A stretch of 64,000 nt of DNA from Pelobates cultripes (GCA_933207985.1 OW240921.1:95517192-95581191), one strand, 5' to 3'; positions 11,533 through 22,661 are shown, counted from the first letter of the stretch. Translations and numbers: made by a program. Notes: generated from the letters alone by a model not told the origin.

Positions 11533-11925
11533 GTATGTTGTGTTAGTGTATGCAGTGTGTGTGTGTCAGGGTAGTGTATGCTGTGTATGTTGTTTTAGTG
11601 TATGCAGTATGTGTGTCAGGGTATGCAGTGTGTGTTGTGTTAGTGTATGCAGTGTGTGTGTCAGGGTAGTGTATGCAGTGTGTGTGTTGTGTTAGTGTAT
11701 GCAGTGTGTGTGTCAGGGTAGTGTATGCAGTGTGTGTGTTGTATTAGTGTATGCAGTGTGTGTGTTGTGTTAGTGTATGCAGTGTGTGTGTCAGGATAGT
11801 GTATGCAGTGTGTGTGCTGTGTTAGTGTATGCAGTGTGTGTGTTGTATTAGTGTATGCAGTGTGTGTTGTGTTAGTGTATGCAGTGTGTGTGTTGTGTTA
11901 GTGTATGCAGTGTGTGTGTAAATGT
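11533..11925. repeat. TG-rich minisatellite
   Basis: Repeated 'gttagtgtatgcagtgtgtgtg' style units alternating with 'tcagggtagtgtatgcag'. Frames translated from it are repeat artefacts. Confidence 0.92.
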
Positions 11926-12189
11926 GCAATCTGGGGGTGGGGGGGTAGGAAGGGGCATTTTCACATTATTTTTTAAATTTTATATTAAATTAATTAAATG
12001 TTTCTCCCCCCTCCCTGCTTCTTACCTGTGTCCAGGGAGGGGGGAGATTCCATCCCTGGTGGTCCGGTGGCATGGTGGAGCCCCCGGCTCCCGGGGTGGA
12101 GCCCCCAGCTCCCATCATGGTTGTCACCCCCTGATGGCGGCCCTGCTCTCAGATATGAAGTGTACCCCACTAATGTACTACCCCACTAA

Positions 12190-12340
12190 TGTACTATTTC
12201 GCCCCCCAAAAAATTAACTTTTTAAAACTCCGCTGTAACCGCAGTATTTGAAGCTTCTATTTGACTCTCAGATATGAAGTGCACCCCACCCCACTAATGT
12301 ACTAGTTTGCAGAATTCTTTCCTAAGCTGTCCACTCCCTA
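12190..12340 (-). repeat. hAT subterminal repeat piece (minus orientation)
   Basis: 'gactctcagatatgaagtgcacc' style units, followed by 'gtttgcagaattctttcc' and 'taagctgtcc', are the reverse complement of 58566-58640, the start of the hAT element near the window's right end. The terminal inverted repeat itself is replaced by other sequence after 12336. Confidence 0.75.
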
Positions 12341-12404
12341 TACTAATAAGACCGCATGTGCGTGCGGCGATACGCAACTCCATCTTATATATAGAGGCTG
12401 GGTC

Positions 12405-12523
12405 ACATGCTGCACTGGCCAATCACAGCCATGCCATTAGTAGGCATGGCTGTGATGGCTTCTAAGGGCACACGAGTCAAACGCTTGTTGATTGACTGCC
12501 CTGCAGCCTTTGAAAATGCGCCA
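12405..12523 (+). repeat. Left arm of a dispersed inverted repeat
   Basis: It carries 'cactggccaatcacagcc', 'aggcatggctgtgatggc' and 'gggcacacgagtcaaac'. The same sequence is found in reverse complement at 13208-13339, about 0.7 kb away. Confidence 0.9.
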
Positions 12524-12649
12524 TTAAATCGCCGAACACCGAACTCCAACCCGAACATACAGTGATATGTCCGTGTTCCGGTCCGGGGTCCAAAAACCCT
12601 AATGTTCAGTACGAACCCGAACTTTGCAGTTTGGGTTCGCTCAACTCTA
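12524..12649. mobile_element. hAT element right terminus
   Basis: The segment ends in 'gggttcgctcaactcta', the reverse complement of TAGAGTTGAGCGAACCC. This is close to the end at 58559 (TAGAGTTGAACGAA). Upstream are 'ccgaac' / 'gttcgg'-type repeats usual for this family. The body of this element lies to the left of 12649. Confidence 0.7.
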
Positions 12650-12727
12650 TTATGGATCCTTTGATCGCTCCATCTGTTACTTGGATAACTGTGGTAATTC
12701 TCGAGCTAATACATGCCGACGAGCGCT
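12650..12727 (+). pseudogene. 18S rRNA fragment (78 nt)
   Basis: The core 'ttggataactgtggtaattc' and 'gctaatacatgccgacgagc' are the conserved 5' domain of eukaryotic small-subunit rRNA, and 'gatcgctccatctgttac' fits the frog version that I know. Compared with that version I see two substitutions, in 'tatggAtcc' and 'attctCgag'. The match begins immediately after the hAT terminus at 12649 and stops at 12727, where hAT transposase-derived sequence starts. It is a relic and not a functional rRNA gene. Confidence 0.9.
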
Positions 12728-12830
12728 AGGGGACGGCCGCACTGCTTTTGCACCCTGCTCCCTCTTATCCAGGCAACAGTTTTTCCTATAAGCTGACCTC
12801 TCAGTCTGACTTGAGAGGGTATTGCCCCCG
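12728..12830 (-). pseudogene. hAT transposase gene fragment
   Basis: Read on the minus strand, 'gggagcagggtgcaaaagc' followed by a 'gcggccgtcccct' type motif matches the 62.5-kb transposase region just upstream of its BED finger. A short frame here (REQGAKAVRPSP) parallels REQGAKAERPSP read at 62.5 kb. The piece is short and non-functional. Confidence 0.75.
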
Positions 12831-13207
12831 AATTTCAAAATTGTTATATTGGTATTTGACGGTTTTATTTGACTGTCAGATATGAAGTGCAGGCCGCAAA
12901 TGTACTTTTTAGCACCTAAAGAATTAGAATTTTTACAACTGCAATGTAAGCACAATATTTGACGGTTCTTTTTGACTCTCAGATATGAAGTGCACCGCAG
13001 GCCGCAAATGTACGATTTAGCAGCAAAAAAAATTGAATGTTTAAAATTGCTATGTCACAGCATTATTTGACGGTTCTATTTGACTCTCAGATATGAAGAG
13101 CCAAATTTACTATTTAGCAGATTATAACCCAGAAAATAAGAATGTTTGCAATTGCGCTGTAACCGCAGTATTTGAAGCTTCTATTTGACTCTCAGATATG
13201 AAGTGCA
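12831..13207 (-). repeat. hAT subterminal tandem repeats (minus orientation)
   Basis: About four units of roughly 110 bp, each holding 'tttgac', a 'ggttctatttgactctcag' motif and 'atatgaag'. They are the reverse complement of the array at 58.6-59.5 kb. Confidence 0.85.
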
Positions 13208-13339
13208 CCCGATTTAATGCCGCGTTTGGAAAGGCTGCAGGGCAGCCAATCAACAAGTGTTTGACTCGTGTGCCCTTAGAAGCCATCACAGCCATGCCTA
13301 CTAATGGTATGGCTGTGATTGGCCAGTGCAGCATGTGAG
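13208..13339 (-). repeat. Right arm of the dispersed inverted repeat
   Basis: Reverse complement of 12405-12523 with a handful of substitutions. Confidence 0.9.
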
Positions 13340-13394
13340 CCATAGACATAGTATACATAGACGCCGCATTGACTGCGGAGCGGTGAGAAATACA

Positions 13395-13505
13395 GACAGA
13401 TACATAGAAACATAGAAACATAGAATGTGACGGCAGATAAGAACCATTCGGCCCATCTAGTCTGCCCAATAAAATTTCTAGTTGTGTCTAAGAATTCCTC
13501 TTGAA
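13395..13505. repeat. Dispersed repeat with 'acatagaaacatagaatgtg' start
   Basis: 'gacggcagataagaaccatt' and 'cggcccatctagtctgcc' form a phrase that I associate with abundant anuran interspersed repeats. The class is uncertain. Confidence 0.55.
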
Positions 13506-13579
13506 TCGTGCATGTTGTTTTTTTTCAAATATGGAAGTATGCAAATAACGAAATGGAGATGGACAGAGATATCAACTGT

Positions 13580-14159
13580 CACACAGGGATAATGAGAATG
13601 GCAGTACTCAGTTAGTGCAGAGCAGGGATAATGGGAATGGTAGTACTCAGTCAGTGCAGGGATAATGAGAATGGCAGTACTCAGTTAGTGCAGAGCAGGG
13701 ATAATGAGAATGGTAGTACTCAGTGCAGAGCAGGGATAATGAGAATGGTAGTACTTAGTCAGGGCAGGGATAATGGGAATGGTAGTACTCAGTTAGTGCA
13801 GAGCAGGGATAATGAGAATGGTACTTCTCAGTCAGTGCAGGGAAAATGAGAATGGTAGTACTCAGTTAGTGCAGAGCAGGGATAATGGGAATGGTAGTAC
13901 TCAGTTAGTGCAGAACAGGGATAATGGGAATGGCAGTACTCAGTCAGTGCAAGGATAATGGGAATGGCAGTACTCAGTGCAGGGCAGGAATAATGGGAAT
14001 GGTAATACTCAGTTAGTGCAGGGATAAAAGGAATGGTAGTACTGTCAGTGCAGGGATAATGGGAATGGTAGTACTCAGTCAGGGCAGGGATAATGGGAAT
14101 GGCAGTACTCAGTTAGTGCAGGGCAGGAATAATGGGAATGGTAATACTCAGTTAGTGCA
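13580..14159. repeat. 'gggataatgggaatggtagtactcag' minisatellite
   Basis: Some fifteen variant units of about 34-46 bp ('gataatgagaatggtagtac', 'tcagtcagtgcag'). Unit length varies through loss of the 'agagca' segment. Confidence 0.95.
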
Positions 14160-14540
14160 TTCAAACACCATTACTACACACACACCCCTGCATTCAAACA
14201 CCATTACTACACACACCCCTGCATTCAAACACCATTACTACACACACTAATGCATTCAAACTCCATTACTACACACACCAATGCATTCAAACACCATTAC
14301 TACACACACCCCTGCATTCAAACTCCATTACTACACACACACCCCTGCATTCAAACACCATTACTACACACACCCCTGCATTCAAACACCATTACTACAC
14401 ACACCCCTGCATTCAAACTCCATTACTACACACACCCCTGCATTCAACCTCCATTACTCCATTACTACACACACCAATGCATTCAAACACCATTACTACA
14501 CACACACCCCTGCATTCAAACTCCATTAATACACACACCC
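14160..14540. repeat. 31-bp minisatellite, left part
   Basis: Units of 'cattcaaacaccattact' plus 'acacacacccctg'. It is interrupted at 14541 by the solo LTR and resumes at 15422. Confidence 0.96.
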
Positions 14541-15416
14541 TGTTGTACCTAATCATTAAATTCATGAAGCACCAATATCCAAAAAGTAATAATCAATACC
14601 TAATAAGGTTTGTAGTGATATTGGCGGGCACACAACCCAGTTCGGATAAAGTACATTGAGTTATAGGAAAAAGAAATCACACAGAGACCAAGCTGAATAT
14701 AAGAATTCACACTACACTTTATTATCCACAAAGGGATCTAAGCAAAGTAAGTTTTACTCTCATTTAAGTGGTTGCATGCATTTACTGCAAACAGCTTAGT
14801 ATCTAGATATATCAGCTTAGTATACATCACCATTAGAGAAGCTTGGTTGTCTCCTTGCCACACATGACTGGGGGGGAACCCTCTCTTCCAGGAACAGCAG
14901 AAACCAGTAACACGCGTCCGCATTACAGGTGGGTAGTTCTCCAAGGGAGCGCAAGATTCCCGTAGTCTTATATACCTGTCTTCAAGGACAGTCAGTAGTT
15001 CCTTATCAGTGCAGCCCATCAAAAGACCTTGATACAAGCAACTGTTCAGGACCACCAGAACTCATGCCAAGTCTTGTGCGGTTAATTATCTCTTATCTAC
15101 AAGCTTTCTTTGTACTGTTCCAGAGATGGCAACATAAGTTTTTGATGGCAACATAAGTTTCTCAAACTGCTGAAGTGCTGTGTCAGCTTATAGTGCTGTG
15201 TCAGCGTAGTAAACAGCTGTAGTGCTGTGTCAGCTTTTAATAGCTGTGGCATAAAGCCTTCAAGCCTGCATCTAGTAATTGTGGCCTTCAAGCCTGCATC
15301 TAGTAATATGTGCTATGTGTGCTTATATGCTTACCGGTGCCATCTTAACTATCTATAAATGTTTGAGTTGCTCAATAGTGATCAATCATACTTAATTAAT
15401 ATGAAATATTATAACA
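14541..15416 (-). mobile_element. Solo LTR (876 bp, minus orientation) in a minisatellite
   Basis: Flanked by the 5-bp duplication CACCC (14536-14540 and 15417-15421). The plus strand begins TGTTGTACC and ends TATAACA, so the LTR has TG..CA borders. On the minus strand the order is: U3 with direct repeats ('actagatgcaggcttgaagg' twice, 'gctgacacagcac' three times, 'aacttatgttgccatc' twice), a TATA motif in 'aggtatataagac' (about 14970), then a poly(A) signal in 'gataataaagtg' (about 14720). No internal retroviral or retrotransposon coding sequence adjoins it, so an internal recombination between LTRs probably removed it. Whether Gypsy or endogenous retrovirus cannot be decided. Confidence 0.88.
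14971..14985 (-). promoter_or_regulatory. LTR TATA box
   Basis: 'gtatataaga' on the minus strand, about 250 bp upstream of the poly(A) signal, in the expected U3/R order. Confidence 0.55.
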
Positions 15417-15421
15417 CACCC

Positions 15422-15960
15422 CTGCATTCAAACTCCATTACTACGCACACCAATGCATTCAAACTCCATTACTACGCACACCAATGCATTCAAACGCCAT
15501 TACTGCACCCCTGCATTCAAACTCCATTACTACACACACACCCCTGCATTCAAACGCCATTACTACACCCCTGCATTCAAACGCCATTACTACACACACG
15601 CCCCTGCATTCAAACGCCATTACTACACACCCCCTGCATTCAAACATCATTAGTACACACACCAATGCATTCCAATGCCATTACTACACACACCCCTGCA
15701 TTCAAACACCATTACTACACACACCCCCTGCATTCAAACACCATTACTACACACACACCCCTCCTTTCAAACACCATTACTACACACACACCCATGCATT
15801 CAAACTCCATTTCTACACACACACCCATGCATTCAAACTCCATTTCTACACACACCCCTTCTTTCAAACACCATTACTACACACACACCCATGCATTCAA
15901 ACTCCATTTCTACACACACACCCCAGCATTCAAACTTCATTACTACAAACACATTGATGT
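15422..15960. repeat. 31-bp minisatellite, right part
   Basis: The same units as at 14160-14540, with more variants ('aacgccattactac', 'catttctacacacac'). Open frames up to 202 codons over the array are repeat artefacts. Confidence 0.96.
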
Positions 15961-16800
15961 GTTCTAATGCATTGAAATGCATAGACTAGACAAACACACA
16001 ATTGTATTCAAACACTAATACTACATATGAATACAGCACTGCATTCAAATGGAAGCAGTACACACTAACACACCCCTGCATTCACACATACGGAATGATG
16101 TCCGTAAGCAGTTGAATGAGAACATGTGTAGGAAATGGGGTAAAATGGAGAGAATTCAAAAAGGGAACAAGTTAAGCAGCTCACTGTACTGGTCCCTGTA
16201 CTGTATGTTCCCTAAAATGTCCAGATGTCATTACTTGATTTCATAAAACCATTTACAAACAGCTTTCTATAAACCGTGAATCTTCTCATTTTATATTTAC
16301 TCTTTCATCATACCTGGAAAATCTGCAGCCTATTAAAAATTAGAATTACTTTTCAAAGACATAACAACTTATTTGTAAAGGTTTTCCCTGAATGTTATAA
16401 TTTACATTTATTGTTTTTGTTTCTATGCAGATTTAATGTTGGCAGTGTTGGTGTTTTACAAGATATACAATTACAAGGGATACAAAATATTCTAAGAGAT
16501 TTCGTAAGCCCTACTGGGCCAGCTCACTGGCAGTGTTGAGATGACTGCAGCTTTAAGAAGACCAGGACAGCTGTCTGGAATGTCCAGTTCTCTGTGTGAC
16601 AGTTGGAAACCATTTTGAGTTGTCACTGAGGAATCGGCTAGTGCAGTGGATATGTGTTTGAGGCTGGATACAATGTATACTGAAATCCATGTTCCAAAGA
16701 CTGAGAGATATTTGGGGACAGTTACTAACACACAATAATAACACAGCACTAAATGTTATAATCATGACCAGACTGGGAAAATAACAGCTAGCGATGAGGA
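15961..16800. other. Unclassified non-coding sequence
   Basis: Decayed minisatellite words continue to about 16085. The remainder is AT-rich. 16530-16800 could be a degraded LTR preceding the short frame at 16820, but the borders are not visible. Confidence 0.3.
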
Positions 16801-16819
16801 TCTGTAATCTGATCCTACA

Positions 16820-16945
16820 ATGGCTCACATTGACACCTTGCCTGTGTTTAAAACAAACTCCGAAACATGGGACACAAAGGTTGAATTATTTGAGTTACAT
16901 TGTTCAGCAAATGGAATAGAAGCTGATAAACCAGGATCTGATTGA
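16820..16945 (+). pseudogene. Possible Gag N-terminal fragment of an LTR retrotransposon
   Basis: A 41-codon frame (start MAHIDTLPVFKTNSETWDTK, then a WxxKxELFExxCxANGI-like pattern) resembles the start of retrotransposon Gag proteins, where a W..Y/F..F...NGI pattern is common. It ends in a stop after 41 codons. The following 0.6 kb is T-rich and LTR- or leader-like. A weak assignment made from a short motif only. Confidence 0.3.
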
Positions 16946-18760
16946 CCACCCTATTTAAAGAAAGCTCTATGGTTTCTCAGGGTCCTTTTGTGGTTTCAGA
17001 TCCCTTAGTGTGTTTGTCCTGTATTGCGTTTCTGTTATTGTCCCGGCTTTTCCTTTCACAATTCTTGATCTCCTGTATTTGTGTATCAGACCTGGCTTGT
17101 ATGACAACCTTGTACGTGTACAAGATCCAGCTTGTTCGTTGACTTCTTTCAGTCCGTAATCCTGACCTCAACCTGTTTGACTACATTTTTTGTTCCTCTT
17201 CCTGTACCAGTCGGTTATTGTTTTGTCCTTAACACAGTATTGTTTATTTTCTATTTTTGTCCTCTCTGGCATGGAGCATTTCTATAGTTTAGTGCTGTTA
17301 TTTCTTGGTTCCTACTTTACGTTAAGCCCGGCCACTCTAAGGTCCGGTAATACGTCTATTCTCACTTTCCTTTTTTGCCTTGCTAGGATTACAGGCTTTC
17401 ATCTTCATGATTGTGCCAGAGGTCTCTCTTTAAATAGGGAGGTCCTGCACATTCTGGTTCCTGGGAGCAATCACATAGAAAGGCAGCGGCTGTGTTACCT
17501 ACAGGTGCCTTAGAAAATAAGTAACAAATGCTCTCATGCAGGTGAGAAGCAACCAGACAACCACCTAGGAATATATGTAAAATCCAAAAGTGCAGTATGT
17601 CTTGATAAATGGGATATACACAACAATCAGAATCATGATTGCCAACTCACATGTGGTGGAGTTTAAAACCAGCTCTAATACATATAATGTACGGTGGTAA
17701 AGATGCCCACTGATGGATACAACAGCATCTGGGTGTGGTTTTGTAACAGCAGGAAGGAAACATAAAGAGCAAGAGAAAACAATATAGTGCTCTCTGATTA
17801 AAACAGTTAATAATATTGGGAGCCTTACATTTTATAGAGCAGGCAAATCGCTCCATGATAGTAGCGGAAGTGGTAGGATCCCCACCCCAGGATTCTTTGT
17901 CCAAAGATCAGCTGTGAAGATGTATCTCAGGATGCCAGTATTCAAATTAGGGATAATGGTAAAATAGCTCAAAAGTACAAAATATACGGTAACACCAAAC
18001 GGCAAAAGCCAAAAAATTATTTTATTGCTATAAAACAAATAAAAACAAGTCAAAGTAATAATCTGCAATGTGTTTCTTATTAAAAAAGACTTTATCAAGT
18101 GAATTACACGAGAACCTGGGTTATATAGGGTGACAACAAGTGAAAATTTGAAAGTCGTGGTAAAAATTACATTTATAGTCACATGATCGTGATCTCTGTC
18201 ACATGTATGAACTGATAAACTGGATAAAAGATGTGTGTATATGTATTCACAAATTTTCCAAATAGAAGGGTAAGACTCAACAAAATGTGGTAAAGGGCTA
18301 CAAGAGCTTCAAAAGGCATTATTAATCTGGAATTCACGTGACGAACATATGTAGTGCAGCGTCCCGTAACGAGAGGGAGACTCGAAAGGTCAAAAAGTAC
18401 TTTAGGTATTAATATTTCAATAAACAGTACATCAGTAATGTGGCCTAGTTATCTATAAGCAAATGCTTACAATTACTAATCACATAAACTACAGTATTTC
18501 CCATATTGGGCCACCAATATTCATTTACAGGAGTTAGAAGTATATTGCCTCCATCTATATGAGCATGTCCTAGCTCTGAATAGGTTTTTAGGGCAAATCT
18601 CTCTTTCCTTTACAGGAAGAACAACCAACTTATTACCTTCAATGGTTATTATTTAATTAACAACTCTAAACGATAGGAGTATTTATTTAGATAACCGGGT
18701 GGATTAGGTCTGGTTATCCTTGCAAGCATAAACTCTGCATCAAGACTGACAGATAGCGTA
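16946..18760. other. T-rich, possibly retrotransposon-derived sequence, then unclassified repeat
   Basis: 16960-17520 has repeated 'cctg..ttg' pyrimidine-rich phrases that suggest a decayed LTR or leader. 17530-18180 shares the 'tttcttattaaaaaagactttatcaag' style of text with interspersed frog repeats. No coding sequence is supported. Confidence 0.3.
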
Positions 18761-18764
18761 TGTT

Positions 18765-19880
18765 TTTGCTATTATTATTATTATTATTGCCATTTATATA
18801 GCGCCAACAGATTCCGTAGAGCTTTACAATATTATGAGAGGGGGATTTAACTATAAATAGGACAAAAAACTTACGGGAACCATAGGTTGAAGAGGAGCCT
18901 GCTCAAACGAGCTCACATTCTAAAGGAGGTGGGGTGTAAAACACATTAGGACAGGAATTTGCAGTCAAATAAGGTGGGAGTGAAGCAGAACTGGAGGAGA
19001 GAGTAAAGTGCTGCACTTTAGGAGAGAGCAAGAGACAGGTATGTGAGGTAGAGGTTAGTCTTGGAGGCCATAAGCTTTCCTAAAGAGATGGGTTTTAAGG
19101 CACTTCTTAAAAGATGCAAGACTAGGGGAGAGTCTGATGGCGGTAGGCAGGCTATTCCATAGGAAGGGAGCCGCCCGCGAGAAGTCCTGCAAGCGTGAGT
19201 TGGCCGTACGGGTGCGGCCAATGGACAGGAGGTGGTCACGGGCAGAGCAGAGGGAACGAGGAGGGGCATACCTATGGATCTGTGAGGAGATATAAGAGGG
19301 GCTAGAGTTGTTCAGTGCTTTATAGGTGTGAATTAGTACCTTGAATTGACTCCTATAGCATACAGGAAGCCAGTATAAGGACTGGCAGAGGGGCGAGGTG
19401 TGAGAGAACCGACTAGAGAGGAAAATCAGTTTTTCAAATCAGTTCATTATGGACTGTAGCAGTGCAGTACGGCTTTTGGGAAGACCAATCAGCAGAGGGT
19501 TACAATAATCCATGCAGGAAATTACTAGAGCATGGACAAGCTCCTTGGTAGCATCTTGCGTAAGAAAGTGGCAGATGAGGGCTGTGTTTTTAAGATGGAA
19601 TCTACAGGATTTGGCAACATGCTGGATGTGAGGCTCAAAGGTGAGGCCAGAATCAAGTATGACGCCAAGACAGCGTGCTTGCAAGGATGGACTGATGTGG
19701 ATACCACAAACTTGAATGGAGAGCGAAAGAGGAGGATCCGTATTAGGAGGAGGAAAGACAAGGAGCTCAGTTTTAGAGAGATTGAGTTTCAGAAAGTGGA
19801 AGGACATCCAGTCAGAGATGGAAGAAAGGCAAGCAGTGACATGTTGCAGGATGGCAGGGGAGAGATCCACGTATTACAAT
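18765..19880 (-). mobile_element. L2-type LINE, 5'-truncated
   Basis: The minus-strand element starts inside the reverse transcriptase and ends at the 3' terminus 'gcgctatataaatggcaat' followed by AAT repeats. It holds the RT C-terminal region (19439-19870), a C-terminal segment and a 3' UTR. A 5' truncation at about 19880 is usual for target-primed insertion. Confidence 0.85.
19439..19870 (-). pseudogene. L2-type reverse transcriptase fragment
   Basis: This 143-codon frame carries the L2 RT downstream motifs in order: 'SDWMSFHFLKLNLSKTELL' near residue 20, 'LGVILDSGLTFEPHI' near 68, and 'ALVISCMDYCNPLLIGLPKS' near 112. The palm motif with the catalytic YADD lies upstream of the truncation and is missing. 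Translation downstream, in other frames, gives 'FLWNSLPTAIRLSPSLASFK' and 'KTHLFRKAYG', the conserved L2 C-terminus, so the frame is broken there. The protein would normally nick the target and copy LINE RNA. This copy is dead. Confidence 0.85.
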
Positions 19881-20695
19881 GTCAGGCTTTCAATTTGCAA
19901 TATGCAGTTTGTGGCTTATAAACTCACGACGTATTGTAAGAAAAACTGTTTGAACACCAGACAGAGAATTGAGAGATCAGTGAACAGTGGACCAAGATAG
20001 ATAAATAAAATATTTTACAAATAATACACTTTCTTTAAATTGCTTTATTCTCTGTATTAACTATGAAATATTAAAGTTAGTGTGCAGAGGAATTACAAGT
20101 CTGTTCATAATGTGAGATAAAGAACAGTTTTTTAAAACTGAATAGTCTGTGAACACAAAATGACCTTGCACTGAAAATTCACTTGCAAAAAAAACAACTT
20201 TTTTTTAATTTCCTTAGTAAATTAATTATTTAATTAAACATAGTTAGAACCTCCCTCAAAGTCCCGATAACATGCACAAAACATGTCCTCTTTAAATACT
20301 GGGTAAGTCTATGAAACTGTGAAATAGCATTTGTACCCAGTATATTATGTTGTCACAGCTATTATGTGCAGTTTAACAAACAATTTTTTAAGTGTTGTGC
20401 AAACTGCTTATTAAAAGTCAGTGGTCTAGCGAGCTATAGAATATTTATTTATTTATTCTTTAATGCTCTGACCTCAATCGGCAAAGCAATATTGTAATAG
20501 TGTCCATTGCAATGTGCTGTCTTTACTTGTTAGATAAATAAAGTTCTGCTGCTCCTAAAAATTCTGAATACTTTCAGAGATTTATTGGGCAATAATCAAT
20601 GCAAAAAAACCCCAAACTTTGCATTTATACTAAACCTGCCTGTTGTAAACTGATTCTGTATAGTTCTTGGCATAAGTACTTGTACTTGAATCTGT
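19881..20695. other. AT-rich sequence, no gene seen
   Basis: A+T-rich with poly(A)/(T) runs. No recognised repeat or coding feature. Confidence 0.35.
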
Positions 20696-20740
20696 TTAAC
20701 CCCTTCTGGACCGGACTGTTTTTGCGATGTTTGTACGTTA

Positions 20741-21232
20741 CAGGACCACTCTAGGCACCCAGACCACTTCAGCTTAATGAAGTAGTCTGGGTGCCAGGTC
20801 CAGCTAGGGTTAACCCATTGTTTTATAAACATAGCAGTTTCAGAGAAACTGCTATGTTTATCAATGGGTTAAGCCTTCCCCAAAAGCCTCTAGCGGCTGT
20901 CTCATTGACAGCCGCTAGAGGCGCTTGCGTGCTTCTCACTGTGATTTTCACAGTGAGAGCACGCCAGCGTCCATAGGAAAGCATTGTAAATGCTTTCCTA
21001 TGCGACGGCTGAATAATGCGCAGCTCTTGCCGCGCGTGCGCATTCAGCCGACAGGCTGGAGAAGGAGGAGTATCGGAGGAGGAGAGCTCCGCCCAGCGCT
21101 GGAAAAAGGTAAGTTTTAACCCTTTTCCCCTTTCCAGAGCTGGGCGGGAGGGGGACCCTGAGGGTGGGGGCACCCTCAGGGCACTATAGTACCAGGAAAA
21201 CGAGTATGTTTTCCTGGCACTATAGTGGTCCT
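20741..21232. mobile_element. Hairpin-rich TTA-flanked MITE inside piggyBac
   Basis: TTA at 20738-20740 and 21233-21235. Ends CAGGACCACTCTAG and CTATAGTGGTCCT. Internal palindromes include 'gcctctagcggctgtc' with 'gacagccgctagaggc', 'ctcactgtga' with 'tcacagtgag', and 'cataggaaagcattg' with 'aatgctttcctatg'. Same family as 5794-6206. Confidence 0.75.
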
Positions 21233-21235
21233 TTA

Positions 21236-22661
21236 AGGACCAGAGCTATTTTAACACTTTTGTGGTGTTTGTGTTTAGCTGTAATTTTCCGCGCTCTCAT
21301 TTACTGTTATTTACCGATTCTCATTTACCGATTCAAATTATATACTGGGTTTTTTTCAGGACAAAAAGGGCTTTCTTTTCATACTATTATTTTTATCATG
21401 TCATATAATTTAATTAAAAAATAATAATAAAATATGGTGAAAAATTAAAAAAAACAAGTTTTTTGACTTTTACTTAAAAAATCCTTTACTGATCTACAAA
21501 ATCGAATGAAACAAACTGCTAAATAGATTCCAAATTTTGTCCTGAGTTTAAAAACACCCAATGTTTATGTGTTTTTTGCTTTTATTTGCAAGTTGTAGGG
21601 CTATAAGTACAAGTAGGAAATTGCTGTTTCAAAATGTACATTTTTCAAATGTATCAATAGTGACATTGTAACACTGTTATGTCATAAATCTACAAAAAAC
21701 ACCCCACATGTATATATTTTTCTTAAACTAGATAACCCAGGGTATACATGTAAGAATATTTTGATACTTTCTATGCAGCCATTTTACCACAAACCTTTGC
21801 CAAACGTTGCATAGGTAGTTTATTTTTTTCACATACATTGCAATTCAGGTATAAATTCACAGATTCTGTTAGGTGTCACTACCAAACAACACCCCAATAT
21901 GTGTTCAGCAACATCTCCTGAGTACAGGGATACCCCTCTTGTATAGGTGTGTTGGGTTGTTTGGGGGCTAAAAGGCCACATTTTGCAGGTGCGCATATCA
22001 GTTTCCCAACTTGGAATTGACATGTAATCAACCTGCGCCCATGGCCCATTTGAGCCAATGTATTTTGCCCCCCTCAAACCATATATTTTTGAATAGTAGA
22101 CAACCCAGGGTATTTTAAATGGTGGTATTTTAACACTTTTCATGCACTGAATTCTACCACCAGCCTTTGTCAAACTTTTGGGTAGTAATCTTTTTTTGTT
22201 TCTTTGTCACACACATTGTACTTTAGGCATGAATTAACAGATCCTGTTATGTGTCACTGCCAAACACTGCCCAATATGTTCAGCAACATCTCCCGAGTAC
22301 AGTGATACCCCCCATGTGTAGGGTTGTTGGGTTGTTTGGGGGCCAAAAGGCAACAATCAGAACTTGTACATGTCAGTTTTTCAACTTGATATATAGGTAT
22401 GCTTGGTCTATCTTCAGTTTGACATATTTTTGCACCCCCCAGTTAATGTTACCATCATGACAGTATATATAGTATATATTTTTATAAAGTAGACATCAAA
22501 GGTTATAGAAGATGGGGTGTTTTGACTTCTTTCCCCCAACCATTTTGCCCCCCAAAGAAAGTGTAGTGGTAATTTTTTAATTCTGTTTTTTATGCACACG
22601 TCATCTCGTTTTGGCCAGCTGGTTATGTGTTACTGCCAGAAAACTTGTTAGACCAAATGTG
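21236..22661. other. Non-coding arm of the piggyBac element
   Basis: No coding frame. Words such as 'tagggctataagtacaagta', 'tgttcagcaacatctcc' and 'gggttgtttgggggc' recur in the piggyBac-like arms at 27.3-27.9 kb and 44.7-45.8 kb. I take it to be the 3' non-coding arm of the minus-strand transposase gene. Confidence 0.6.

Noticed and set aside
12654..12701. Both differences from the frog 18S sequence I recall create six-base palindromes (GGATCC and CTCGAG), which might suggest cloning artefacts
   Set aside because: The surrounding sequence is ordinary genomic repeat with no vector or adaptor. Two single-base changes can do this by chance, and the comparison rests on memory.
12650..12727. 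A functional 18S rRNA gene
   Set aside because: Only 78 nt of about 1.8 kb are present, bordered by transposon sequence.
14160..15960. CRISPR-like array of 31-bp repeats
   Set aside because: The units are contiguous tandem repeats with no unique spacers, in a eukaryotic repeat context and with no cas genes.
16820..17520. A complete LTR retrotransposon
   Set aside because: Only a 41-codon Gag-like start and LTR-like text are visible. There is no protease, RT or integrase, and no paired LTRs.
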